Positions 39,364-47,733 of a stretch of DNA of 64,000 nt are shown here, piece by piece. The stretch is from positions 62,001-126,000 of the forward strand of contig CAVVQV010000008.1 in NCBI GenBank assembly GCA_963750495.1, read 5' to 3'. Origin of the DNA: JANLYC01 sp963750495 (GTDB lineage: Bacteria > Actinomycetota > Actinomycetes > Propionibacteriales > Nocardioidaceae). The stretch's first letter is position 1; each line of letters opens with the position of its first letter. The notes below the pieces were generated by a model. It did not search any database. It was not told where the DNA came from and worked only from the letters and a program-made list of their open reading frames with translations. A program made the translations under genes and the position numbers.

Positions 39364-40536
39364 TCAGTGGCGGTGACCGACGAACGACGGCCACATCGGC
39401 ACGACCCCACCCGCTCGGTCGCCCGCGTGACCCAGATGAGCGAGCCCCCAGTTGTCCTCGATGGTGGTGAGCAGCGAGTAGTGGTTGTACGGGGTGTGGT
39501 CGACGAAGTGGCGCGGTCCTGAGGCCGAGACGACGATCGCGGGGATCAGCCCGCCACCGTACGTGCCGCCTGGCCAGTTGGGGCTGATCCGTGGGTCGGC
39601 GGCGCCGACGTACGGCGAATCGCAGCACCCGTCCGCGTTCTCCCAGCCACCGGTCGGCTCGTTGCCCGTGTAGTCGTTCTCGTCGGTCACGATGACGATG
39701 GCTGAGTGTCGAGTCCAAGCCCGCGAGCTCATGATCGTGGTGACCGCCTGCTTGGTCCAGTCGTCGGCCTTCTGCTTCAGCGCGGCATCGTTCGGGTCGT
39801 CCTTCGTGGTGCCGTAGGGACAGGGCGTCTCGGGGTGCCCGGGGACCGCGTCGTAGATGCCACCGTGCATGTCGTTGCACTGGTTGGGCGAGATCCACAC
39901 GAACTGTGGTGCGTGCCGACTGTCGAGGTCGGATGCGAGCGAGCCGTAGTCCTTGACTTTGGCCATCCGGGCCGGGTCGTTCTTGATGTCGTCGAACAGC
40001 ACGAAGGCATTGTGCTTCTTGGCGTAGAGGTGGACCTGGGTGCCGTTGACCGTGGGGCCGAAACGGTCCAGCTTGTTGGCCGGCAGATCCTCCATGTAGG
40101 CGCCCCAGCTGATGTGGCGAGCCTCGAGCTGGTCGACGAGGTTGGTCCGGTCGAGGTTGACGACGTTCTCGTCCTCGTCGTCCTGGATGCCGAAGTTGTC
40201 GCCCGAGATGGCTGCGATGTAGTTGGGCATCGAGGGGTGCGTGACGCCGTAGTAGTGGTCGGCCATCGAGTAGGTGTGGGCCAGGTGGGTCAGGAACGGT
40301 GCGTTGGCGTCGTCGATGACGCTGGACTGCGAGTGGTTCTCGAGCATGATCACGAAGATGTGGTCGAGTCGGGTCCCGTGCCGGTCCGAACCGTGTCCGC
40401 CGTGATGATCTGCAGCGGTGCCGCCCGTACGCGTCGATGGCTGGTCCTGTGGTCCGGCCTGGGCTCCCGTCGTGGTCGCGAGGATGGCAGCCGTCGCGAC
40501 CGCTGCGGCTGGGATGAGTGTGCTGAGTCGTCGCAT
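39364..40536 (-). CDS. Secreted phosphoesterase (phospholipase C/acid phosphatase-like)
   Basis: From the ATG at 40536, with GGAG 8 bases upstream, the protein has 390 residues and a signal peptide ending near AGA. It shows the alkaline-phosphatase-like phosphoesterase pattern: HIFVIMLENHSQSSV (metal and nucleophile region), THPSMPNYIAAISG, FVWISPNQCNDMHGG, IVIVTDEND and a C-terminal VDHTPYNHYSLLTTIEDNWGL. Relatives hydrolyse phosphate esters outside the cell. Its substrate may be a phospholipid headgroup or a nucleotide; this is not resolved. Confidence 0.9.
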   Translation of the reverse strand: MRRLSTLIPAAAVATAAILATTTGAQAGPQDQPSTRTGGTAADHHGGHGSDRHGTRLDHIFVIMLENHSQSSVIDDANAPFLTHLAHTYSMADHYYGVTHPSMPNYIAAISGDNFGIQDDEDENVVNLDRTNLVDQLEARHISWGAYMEDLPANKLDRFGPTVNGTQVHLYAKKHNAFVLFDDIKNDPARMAKVKDYGSLASDLDSRHAPQFVWISPNQCNDMHGGIYDAVPGHPETPCPYGTTKDDPNDAALKQKADDWTKQAVTTIMSSRAWTRHSAIVIVTDENDYTGNEPTGGWENADGCCDSPYVGAADPRISPNWPGGTYGGGLIPAIVVSASGPRHFVDHTPYNHYSLLTTIEDNWGLAHLGHAGDRAGGVVPMWPSFVGHRH

Positions 40537-40713
40537 GGATGGTGCTCCTTGGGTGCGCAACAGTCGATGTGCGAAATGTCGGGCCTGACGCTACTCCCCG
40601 ACGGGCACGTCCGCTCGTGGGGCGCTCAGCGGGAGCACCGGCCGCCGTCGGTCGCCACTCGTAGAGTCGGCAGCGACGGCCGGAGCCGTACCGGCCCCAC
40701 GGAAGGTGCAGCC

Positions 40714-41085
40714 ATGAATTTCGAGGTCCAAGTCATGTTCTTGCCGGTGTCGGACGTCGATCGTGCCAAGGCGTTCTATGTCGAGCAGGCGGGCTTCCAC
40801 GCAGACCATGACCAGCGGGTCAGTGAGACGCTGCGGTTCGTACAGCTGACCCCACCGGGATCGGCCTGCTCGATCGCGTTCGGTGACGGCATCGTCGCCG
40901 CCGAGCCGGGCTCTGCGTCAGGCGCGATGCTCGTGGTGGCCGACATCGAAGCAGCGCGAAGTGAGCTCGCCGGGCGTGGCACGGAGGTCAGTCCGATCGA
41001 CGATCAGGCGTGGGGTCGCTTCGTCTACTTCAAGGATCCAGACGGTAACCCCTGGACGGTCCAGCAGCTTCCCGCCCGCGGGTAG
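40714..41085 (+). CDS. VOC (glyoxalase/dioxygenase fold) protein
   Basis: The 123-residue protein starts at the ATG at 40714 after GGAAGG about 9 bases upstream. The VOC pattern is complete: FLPVSDVDRAKAFYVEQAGF, SETLRFVQLTPPGSACSIAFGDG, the half-repeat MLVVADIEAARSELAGRGTEV and the closing FVYFKDPDGNPWTVQQLP. Whether it binds a metal is uncertain, since only some of the usual His and Glu ligands are visible. Typical roles are glyoxalase, dioxygenase or fosfomycin-type resistance; none can be assigned. Confidence 0.9.
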   Translation: MNFEVQVMFLPVSDVDRAKAFYVEQAGFHADHDQRVSETLRFVQLTPPGSACSIAFGDGIVAAEPGSASGAMLVVADIEAARSELAGRGTEVSPIDDQAWGRFVYFKDPDGNPWTVQQLPARG

Positions 41086-41098
41086 GCACAGGCGGGCG
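41073..41098. terminator. Small GC hairpin at the VOC gene end
   Basis: CGCCCGC (41073-41079) pairs with GCGGGCG (41092-41098) across a 12-base loop that includes the stop codon. A weak terminator is likely. Confidence 0.5.
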
Positions 41099-41200
41099 TG
41101 GGGGTGGCGGCTGTCCACAGGCGGTGGCTGATGCCGGCTGACGCGGGGTGCACCGACCTAACGTTTCGGTCCTCATCCGCATCCCGTGAGGAGCCCCGCC

Positions 41201-41938
41201 ATGTCGTGGTCGTTCAAGGACAAGCACATCTACCTTGCCATCGCCGTGTTCGGACTGGTCGTCGGACTGTTCGGGGGACTGCTCCTCGACAAGGCCAGCG
41301 GGCAGGTCGCTCCGCGCTCTGCCGATCAACCGCGGCTGGCCGCCTGGACCTCGGCTCAGCCCTCGACGGACGCGGTGGCCAACACCCTGATGTGTCGTGA
41401 CGAGGCTCCGGAGTATCCCGGCTGCTCGCCGGCCCAGTCCCGCGCCCGCGAAGCACACAGTCGACGAGCGACCCGAAAGCACTACGCCGCCACCCGGTGG
41501 GGCCAGAGCCACCACGAGTACGCCGGACTGCACCGCGCCGGGAACCGAAAACTGCGTCGTCTCTACCACCATGCGGTCGTGCGTTTCGTCGCCCGGCACC
41601 ACCGGGCCGGCAAGTTCGGTGCCGACGCCTACCCCCGCTACCGCACGTGGCGCGCATTCAAGGCTCACACCTCGTGCTCGGGGGTGTTCGGCTGGGCCGT
41701 CAAGCCGGTCGGCTGGTGCCAGATCGGCTCAGTTTTCTCGCACTGGCGCGATGCCGTCGAGGCGACCAAAAGCCTGATCCTCCGGTGCGACGGCCTGGTC
41801 GTCGGTGCGGCCGCCACCGGTGCGGCCATCGCAGCTTGGACAGGGGTGGCCGTCGGTCCCGCCGCCGTCATCGCCGGTGGTGGCGCTGCAGTCGGCTGCG
41901 CGGTCGAGACGATCTATGACGAGCTCTGGTCGTGGTGA
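41201..41938 (+). CDS. Hypothetical membrane protein with glycine-zipper-like C-terminus
   Basis: From the ATG at 41201, with GAGGAG 8 bases upstream, the protein has 245 residues. There is one N-terminal hydrophobic segment (IYLAIAVFGLVVGLFGGLLL), a basic His-rich middle (RKHYAATRWGQSHHEYAGLHR), a Cys-Trp block (SCSGVFGWAVKPVGWCQIGSVFSHW), and a hydrophobic Gly/Ala tail (GAAATGAAIAAWTGVAVGPA continuing GGGAAVGCAVETIYDEL). The tail pattern recalls glycine-zipper segments seen in pore-forming or bacteriocin-like peptides, but it is fused to a large unknown protein. Function unknown. Confidence 0.65.
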   Translation: MSWSFKDKHIYLAIAVFGLVVGLFGGLLLDKASGQVAPRSADQPRLAAWTSAQPSTDAVANTLMCRDEAPEYPGCSPAQSRAREAHSRRATRKHYAATRWGQSHHEYAGLHRAGNRKLRRLYHHAVVRFVARHHRAGKFGADAYPRYRTWRAFKAHTSCSGVFGWAVKPVGWCQIGSVFSHWRDAVEATKSLILRCDGLVVGAAATGAAIAAWTGVAVGPAAVIAGGGAAVGCAVETIYDELWSW

Positions 41939-41961
41939 CGAGGGGAACCCCGACAGCCCGG

Positions 41962-42735
41962 TCAGTCGGTGTTCGGTGCGTCGACCGGGTCGGCCACTTC
42001 GACCAGCTCGACCAGGGCGATGGTGATGTTGTCCGGCCCACCGGCGGTCATCGCAGCACGCCAGAGTGCGAAGACCGCCTCAGGCCCCGTGAGCCCATTG
42101 AGGACGGCGGCGATGTCATCGTCATCGACCACGTCGGTGAGGCCATCGCTGCACACCAGATAGCGCGCCGCCGGGTTGAGGTCATAACGGGTCACGTGTG
42201 GCTCGATCGGTCGGAGCGAGGGTGCGCCACCGAGCGTCTGGGTGACGATCGACGTGTGTCGCTGGCCGGGGGCGAGGGGAGGGTTGTCGTCCTTGCTGAC
42301 CAAGCGCAGCGCCGATGCCTCCGCGGCGTACACCCGGCTGTCGCCGACATTGAAGACCAGCACGGACGCCTCGGTCACCACCACCCCCGCTACGGTCGTT
42401 CCCATGCTGGCTCGGGAGGCGTCGAGCTCGGCCTGCTCGAACACGGTCTCGTTGCACGCGATGAGCGCGTCCCGCAGCGCCGCCTCGTCGGCCAAGAGGT
42501 GCCCGACCCTCGAGAGCGACTCCACGACCACGCTCGACGCCAGTTCTCCTGCCGGATGACCGCCGAGCCCGTCGGCAACCGCGATGACCAGGGGATCTCT
42601 GGTCGGGAAAACGAGCGTCTGGGGGGTCGAGGTGGTGACGGCACAGGTGGTCCACGGGCCGACCACGAGGCTGTCCTCGTTGTGGTCGCGCTGGGCGCCG
42701 TCATGGCTCAGCGCGGTGACCAGGATGGCTGTCAT
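41962..42735 (-). CDS. PP2C-family Ser/Thr protein phosphatase
   Basis: The ATG at 42735 gives 257 residues with the PP2C motifs in order: RDHNEDSLVVG (metal-binding DHNED), IAVADGLGGHPAGELAS, VFNVGDSRVYA, LVCSDGLTDVVDDDD and AGGPDNITIALV. All metal-coordinating aspartates are visible. It should remove phosphate from Ser/Thr-phosphorylated proteins, counteracting a Pkn-type kinase not present in the window. There is no signal peptide or membrane segment. A GTG at 42753 is an alternative start. Confidence 0.93.
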   Translation of the reverse strand: MTAILVTALSHDGAQRDHNEDSLVVGPWTTCAVTTSTPQTLVFPTRDPLVIAVADGLGGHPAGELASSVVVESLSRVGHLLADEAALRDALIACNETVFEQAELDASRASMGTTVAGVVVTEASVLVFNVGDSRVYAAEASALRLVSKDDNPPLAPGQRHTSIVTQTLGGAPSLRPIEPHVTRYDLNPAARYLVCSDGLTDVVDDDDIAAVLNGLTGPEAVFALWRAAMTAGGPDNITIALVELVEVADPVDAPNTD

Positions 42736-42886
42736 CGCGCGTCCCGCCTTCACATGTCTGCTTCGCCCCCACCGGGGGCCTTGCGGCCTGCGTGCCTGTG
42801 ACCCTAGCCCGGGTGTCGGGGGCAGGGCTGGTGCCGGTGCTACCAAACAGTAACAATGGAGGGACAGCCGATCCGAGGAGCCGATA

Positions 42887-44854
42887 GTGAGCACCGACGT
42901 CACCGCCAAGACCGCAGACCCGTCGACCCCTGACGCCCAGCCGGCGCGGGTCAGCGAACGTCAGGCCCGGGAAGTCGCCGAGGCCGCGCGCGAGACCGAA
43001 TGGGCCCGGCCCAGCTTTGCCAAAGAGCTGTACCTGGGCCGCTTCGACCTCGACCTCATCCATCCCCATCCGCGCTCCGATCCCGACGACGCAGCCCGAG
43101 GAGAGGTTTTCCTCGACCGGTTGCGCACCTACTGCGAGACGCTCGACGGCGGACGGATCGAGCGCGAGGCGCTCGTACCCGACGAGTACGTCAAGGGCTT
43201 CATCGAGCTCGGGGCGTTCGGCATGAAGATCCCCGAGGAGTACGGCGGGCTCGGCCTGACCATGACCTACTACGGGCGGGCACTGATGCTCGCGGGCTCC
43301 GTGCACCCCACCTTGGGGGCGCTGCTGTCGGCGCACCAGTCGATCGGCGTACCCGAACCGGTGAAGCGCTTCGGGACCGCGGAGCAGAAGCAGGAATACC
43401 TGCCGCGCTGCGCCGAGGGTGCCATCAGCGCGTTCCTGCTGACCGAGCCTGATGTCGGCTCCGACCCAGCGCGGCTCGCGACGACCGCGACTCTGACCGA
43501 CGACGGTGAGGCGTACCTGCTCGACGGCGTCAAGCTCTGGACGACGAACGGCGTCATCGCCGAGCTGCTCGTGGTGATGGCGGCGGTCCCGAAGCAGGAG
43601 GGTGGACGTGGTGGCATCACGGCGTTCGTCGTCGAGAGCAGCGCGGAAGGGGTGACCGTGGAGCACCGCAACGCGTTCATGGGGCTCGCCGGGCTCGAGA
43701 ACGGCGTGACGCGCTTCCACCAGGTCCGCGTTCCGGTGGCCAACCGACTCGGTCGCGAGGGGGAGGGGCTCAAGATCGCGCTCACCACCTTGAACACCGG
43801 CCGGCTGTCGATCCCGGCGATGTGCACCGCGGCCGGCAAGTGGTGCACGAAGATCGCGCGCGAGTGGTCGGCAGCCCGGGTGCAGTGGGGCAAGTCACTG
43901 GCCGAGCACGAAGCCGTGGCCACCAAGCTCTCGTTCATGGCTGCGACCACGTTCGCGCTCGAGGCCGTGCTCGACCTGTCGGGCCAGCTGGCCGACAGCG
44001 GCGCCAAGGACATCCGCATCGAGGCGGCTCTCGCGAAGCTGTGGTCGAGTGAGATGGCCTGGCAGATCGCGGACGAGCTGGTTCAGGTGCGGGGTGGACG
44101 AGGTTTCGAGAGCGCCGACTCGCTGGCGGCCCGGGGTGAGCGTGCCGTGCCGGCCGAGCAGGTGCTGCGTGACCTCCGGATCAACCGCATCTTCGAGGGC
44201 TCGTCGGAGATCATGCGGCTGCTCATCGCCCGCGAGGCGGTGGACGCTCATCTCTCGGCAGCCGGCGATCTGGCGTCGCCGGACGCCGACGCTGCGGCGA
44301 AGGCCAAGGCCGCGGTCAAGGCGAGCGGTTTCTACGCGACCTGGCTTCCCAAGCTCGTGGTCGGCAAGGGCACGGTGCCGACGTCGTACGACGAGTTCGG
44401 TCGGCTGGCGAAGCACCTGCGCTACGTGGAGCGTTCGTCGCGCAAGCTGGCCCGGCAGACCTTCTACGGCATGTCGCGCTGGCAGGCGAAGCTCGAGTAC
44501 CGCCAAGCCTTCCTCGGCCGGATCGTCGACATCGGGGCGGAGCTGTTCGCGATGGCGGCGACCTGTTCGCGCGCGAAGATGCTGGCTGCCGACGACGCGA
44601 CGCAGGGCGAAGGGGCGTACGACCTCGCCGACGTGTTCTGCGCCCAGGCCCGGCTGCGCATCGACACGCTGTTCGACGCGTTGTGGAGCAACACCGATGC
44701 CGCCGACGCTCGGCTCGTGTCGAAGCTCGTCAAGGGCGATTACGCATGGCTCGAGGCCGGGGTGCTCGACCAGTCGGAGGGCACCGGGCCCTGGATCTCG
44801 GAGTGGAGCAGAGGTGCGAGCGACCTGCCGAACCTGCACCGCGCCTACCGTTAG
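42887..44854 (+). CDS. Long-form acyl-CoA dehydrogenase (VLCAD/ACAD9-like)
   Basis: The 655-residue flavoenzyme begins at GTG. N-terminal helices (VKGFIELGAFGMKIPEEYGGLGLT) are followed by SAFLLTEPDVGSDPARLATTA (FAD/substrate), the beta domain KLWTTNGVIAELLVVMA, and the catalytic-domain block LRDLRINRIFEGSSEIMRLLIAREAVDAH with the catalytic Glu region. About 200 extra C-terminal residues are typical of very-long-chain types. It oxidises long-chain acyl-CoA in beta-oxidation. It is a lone gene with a 150-base gap from the divergent PP2C gene. Confidence 0.93.
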   Translation: MSTDVTAKTADPSTPDAQPARVSERQAREVAEAARETEWARPSFAKELYLGRFDLDLIHPHPRSDPDDAARGEVFLDRLRTYCETLDGGRIEREALVPDEYVKGFIELGAFGMKIPEEYGGLGLTMTYYGRALMLAGSVHPTLGALLSAHQSIGVPEPVKRFGTAEQKQEYLPRCAEGAISAFLLTEPDVGSDPARLATTATLTDDGEAYLLDGVKLWTTNGVIAELLVVMAAVPKQEGGRGGITAFVVESSAEGVTVEHRNAFMGLAGLENGVTRFHQVRVPVANRLGREGEGLKIALTTLNTGRLSIPAMCTAAGKWCTKIAREWSAARVQWGKSLAEHEAVATKLSFMAATTFALEAVLDLSGQLADSGAKDIRIEAALAKLWSSEMAWQIADELVQVRGGRGFESADSLAARGERAVPAEQVLRDLRINRIFEGSSEIMRLLIAREAVDAHLSAAGDLASPDADAAAKAKAAVKASGFYATWLPKLVVGKGTVPTSYDEFGRLAKHLRYVERSSRKLARQTFYGMSRWQAKLEYRQAFLGRIVDIGAELFAMAATCSRAKMLAADDATQGEGAYDLADVFCAQARLRIDTLFDALWSNTDAADARLVSKLVKGDYAWLEAGVLDQSEGTGPWISEWSRGASDLPNLHRAYR

Positions 44855-44921
44855 CCGAGTCGTCAGAACCTGGGGCGACTGCTGTCCTCCCTACGTCTGA
44901 CCAGTCGGCCAGGATGGGGGA

Positions 44922-45956
44922 GTGAACTCCACGTGGGTGCTGCACGTCGACCTCGACCAGTTCATCGCTGCGGTCGAGGTGCTGCGTCGGCCCGAGCTCT
45001 CCGGTCGACCCGTCGTGGTGGGTGGGCGTGGCGACCCGACCGAGCGCGGGGTCGTCTCGACGGCGTCGTACGAGGCCCGTGAGTTCGGCGTCCACTCCGG
45101 GATGCCGCTGCGGACGGCAGCGCGCAAGTGTCCCGACGCGGTCTTCCTGCCGGTGGACGCACCGGCCTACGACGCAGCCAGCGCGGTCGTGATGGACACG
45201 TTGCGGGGCTTCGACGCCGTGGTCCAGGTCCTGGGATGGGACGAGGCCTTCCTGGGCGTCGAAACCGATGACCCCGAAGCGTTCGCGGCCGCGATCCGCG
45301 AGGCGGTGCTCGAGGCGACGGGGTTGCACTGCTCGGTCGGGATCGGGGACAACAAGCTTCGCGCCAAGATCGCCACCGACTTCGGAAAGCCGCAGGGCCA
45401 CTTTCGGCTCACCGAGGACAACTGGTATCCCGTGATGGCGGATCGGCCCACCGACGCGTTGTGGGGAATCGGTCGCAAGACCGCCAAGCGGCTGGCCGCG
45501 TTGGGGATCACCACCATCCGTCAGCTTGCGCTCGCCGATCCACGCCACCTGGCGGACCAGCTGGGTCCGACGATGGGCCCGTGGTACCGCCGGCTCGGGC
45601 GTGGTGTCGACACGTCACCAGTAGACGCCACGCCATACGTTCCGCGCGGGCACGGAAGAGAGGAGACGTTCCAGCATGACGTGCGCGACTGGGACAAGGT
45701 CGACGCAGAAGTTCGACAGCTGGCCGTCCGCGTCGCCGAGGACCTGCGCGGAGACGGGCGACCAGCCGTTCGCGTCGGCCTCAAGCTGCGATACGCCCCC
45801 TTCGAGACCCGGTCGCGGAGCATGACCTTGCCGGCCCCGACCGACGACCCGCAGGTGATCGCAGACGCCGCGTCCTCGCTGCTCGCGAGCCTCGACCACG
45901 ACCGTGCCGTCAGGTTGGTCGGAGTCCGCGCTGAGATGGCTCCTCCGAACGACTGA
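44922..45956 (+). CDS. dinB: Y-family DNA polymerase IV of the DinB2 type
   Basis: The 344-residue protein begins at GTG. Motifs include HVDLDQFIAAVE (catalytic D10 and D12), SYEAREFGVHSGMPLRTAARKCPD and WDEAFLGVE (third acidic), with two HhH-like turns at GIGRKTAKRLAALGI. The block DLDQF in place of the DMDCFF of E. coli Pol IV identifies the DinB2 subgroup described in Mycobacterium smegmatis. Residue I15 takes the steric-gate place (F13 in E. coli, L14 in DinB2), so ribonucleotide use is predicted. The C-terminus lacks a clear beta-clamp motif. Confidence 0.92.
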   Translation: MNSTWVLHVDLDQFIAAVEVLRRPELSGRPVVVGGRGDPTERGVVSTASYEAREFGVHSGMPLRTAARKCPDAVFLPVDAPAYDAASAVVMDTLRGFDAVVQVLGWDEAFLGVETDDPEAFAAAIREAVLEATGLHCSVGIGDNKLRAKIATDFGKPQGHFRLTEDNWYPVMADRPTDALWGIGRKTAKRLAALGITTIRQLALADPRHLADQLGPTMGPWYRRLGRGVDTSPVDATPYVPRGHGREETFQHDVRDWDKVDAEVRQLAVRVAEDLRGDGRPAVRVGLKLRYAPFETRSRSMTLPAPTDDPQVIADAASSLLASLDHDRAVRLVGVRAEMAPPND

Positions 45957-46065
45957 TCCCGCGTCCACCGTACGGCGCAGAAGTCGGTACGAATGGTGAC
46001 ACCGCGAGCAGGACATGGCACCCCTGTGGTCTCTAGCCTGAGGGGGAGGACAGGAGGATCTCGGA

Positions 46066-46896
46066 ATGTCGATCGAAGAGGGCACCCGGGGGGAAAGTGG
46101 TCTAGACAACGCCGCAGTCCCCGGCACCTCGCCGCAGGCTCAGCCGACCGCCGACATGGCGTCGCTGCCCGCTGCCCGGTTGGGCACTCCGGCCGCGATC
46201 ACGACCGTCCTCGACGGACTGTCTGCGGAGTGGAAAGTCATCCACGCCCGACACTGGCCGGGCCGGCCCTTTGACACCATCGACCACGTCGCTATCGGGC
46301 CCAACGGCGTCTTCATCGTCGACAGCGTGGGCTGGCGGGGAGACATCATCGTGACCCCCGACGCCCTCGAGGTGAACGGGCGGGTGCGTACCGCTGCCGT
46401 CCACAACACCCAGGAGATGGCTCGCGAGGTGGCACTGCTCCTGCCGCCACATCTGCGCGACCACTGCTACCCCGTGATCTGCTTGACCCGTGACGAGCCG
46501 ATCAGCGGCTGGGTCAAGGCGGTCCGGGTCTGCACGACGGTGACCCTGGCGCATCTCATCGAGACCCGCGATCCCGTGCTGACGAGCGCAGAGGTCGTCA
46601 GCATCGGCCTCGAGCTCGATGCAGCACTTCCCGCGGTCTACTCAGCTCCCGACCACCACCGCGCCAGCGACGCGCAAGGCGCCTTGCCGCCACAGCAACG
46701 CAAGCCATCGGCCGGCCCGCGACGGGCGTGGTACCGCACCTGGACCGGGCGGCTCGTCGCCGCTGGGATCGGCGTCGCGGCGATCGCCGGCGCCGCTGCC
46801 GTAGGAATGCACGCAGCCGGCAAGGACGTCACGCTGGACGACGGAGCCCGGCACGCGGCGCCGTGGCACCACGGCGCCGTGTCAATCGCTGGCTAG
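46066..46896 (+). CDS. Membrane-anchored NERD-domain protein
   Basis: From the ATG at 46066, with GGAGG 8 bases upstream, the protein has 276 residues. The NERD core (FDTIDHVAIGPNGVFIVDSVGWRGDIIV) spans roughly residues 65-110, and VICLTRDEPISGWVKAVRVC follows, as in the 10662-11207 protein. A Pro/Arg linker precedes one membrane helix near residues 230-248 (LVAAGIGVAAIAGAAAVGM). The second-strand lysine is replaced (VDSVGW), so this copy may not cut DNA. NERD proteins tied to a membrane could act in DNA uptake or cell-surface nuclease roles; this is inference. Confidence 0.8.
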   Translation: MSIEEGTRGESGLDNAAVPGTSPQAQPTADMASLPAARLGTPAAITTVLDGLSAEWKVIHARHWPGRPFDTIDHVAIGPNGVFIVDSVGWRGDIIVTPDALEVNGRVRTAAVHNTQEMAREVALLLPPHLRDHCYPVICLTRDEPISGWVKAVRVCTTVTLAHLIETRDPVLTSAEVVSIGLELDAALPAVYSAPDHHRASDAQGALPPQQRKPSAGPRRAWYRTWTGRLVAAGIGVAAIAGAAAVGMHAAGKDVTLDDGARHAAPWHHGAVSIAG

Positions 46897-46928
46897 CAGT
46901 CTGCCGCTACCGCGGTCCGAACAGAGCC

Positions 46929-47462
46929 TCAGCGCTGGGCGCCCAGGCTCTCCCAATGACGGTTGATCGCTCCGTTGGTCTTGACGAACCAGACGATCGG
47001 TCCGACCAGGATGAAGATGCCGGGGAAGTACCACAGTCCCGTGGCGGCGCTGACCGGTCGCTCCCGGCCGCTGCGCTCGTACATCGCGCCGGCCTCGGAG
47101 GACGTGATGAACGGCATGACGATGCCGAAGAAGATGGCCAGGATGAGAGCCACCGCACCACCGATACCGGCGCCGGTGTGACGCTTCATCTCTTCGTGCG
47201 TCTTGAAGTACCAGTACCAGGCGTAGATGCCGAGGGTGACGATGCTCAGCAGGATCGCCATCCCGGTTCCACGCACCTGACCGATCGGGCCGAGCTGGCC
47301 GGGCATCGGCTGACCGTAGGGTTGCTCCTGCTGCGGGGGTGACGGGTAGGCCTGTTGTGGCGGGTACGCGGGGGGTGGTGGAGGCGCTGCCTGTGCGTCG
47401 GGGGGCGTCGAGGTCGGGTACGACGTCGGCGGCTCGGGCTGCTCGGGTTGCTCGTCGGTCAC
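46929..47462 (-). CDS. DUF4234 membrane protein with proline-rich N-terminus
   Basis: A GTG start at 47462, with GAGGAG 8 bases upstream, gives 177 residues. The first 65 are Pro/Gln/Glu-rich and low-complexity. The rest has three membrane segments (GTGMAILLSIVTLGIYAWYWYFKTHEEMKRHTG, a central hydrophobic block, and LWYFPGIFILVGPIVWFV) and the conserved IYAWYWYFKTHEEM of DUF4234. Function unknown. It is convergent with the NERD gene and divergent from the B12-dependent regulator. Confidence 0.88.
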   Translation of the reverse strand: MTDEQPEQPEPPTSYPTSTPPDAQAAPPPPPAYPPQQAYPSPPQQEQPYGQPMPGQLGPIGQVRGTGMAILLSIVTLGIYAWYWYFKTHEEMKRHTGAGIGGAVALILAIFFGIVMPFITSSEAGAMYERSGRERPVSAATGLWYFPGIFILVGPIVWFVKTNGAINRHWESLGAQR

Positions 47463-47699
47463 GGTGCGCTCCTCTGGGCCGGCTGGCACCGAACTGCGCC
47501 AACGTCGACGTCATCCTGGCATGCCGTCGCGGCGGAACGGCGGATCTCCACACCCGGGCACGCGGCGCGACCACGCACTCGCTGTGCCGTGCGCGGCGAT
47601 TCGAACCTATGCAGCAGCCCGCGAGAACTCTGCATAAGGCGCCGTCGTCCCGCCCGCTATGATGGGCGACGCCCCGTGTACCGGGAGTTCTTCACGATC

Positions 47700-47713
47700 G
47701 CAACCATGGTTGC
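47700..47713. promoter_or_regulatory. Perfect 14-bp palindrome before the CarH-like regulator
   Basis: GCAACCATGGTTGC lies 20 bases before the regulator start codon. It is a perfect palindrome in a place where an autorepressor would block transcription or translation initiation. Confidence 0.6.
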
Positions 47714-47733
47714 ACAAGGGTCAGAGGTGGCAG

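Noticed and set aside
47598..47607. A tRNA T-loop (GATTCGAACC) before the CarH-like gene
   Set aside because: The flanking bases cannot form a 5-bp T stem in either direction, and no acceptor or anticodon arm fits.
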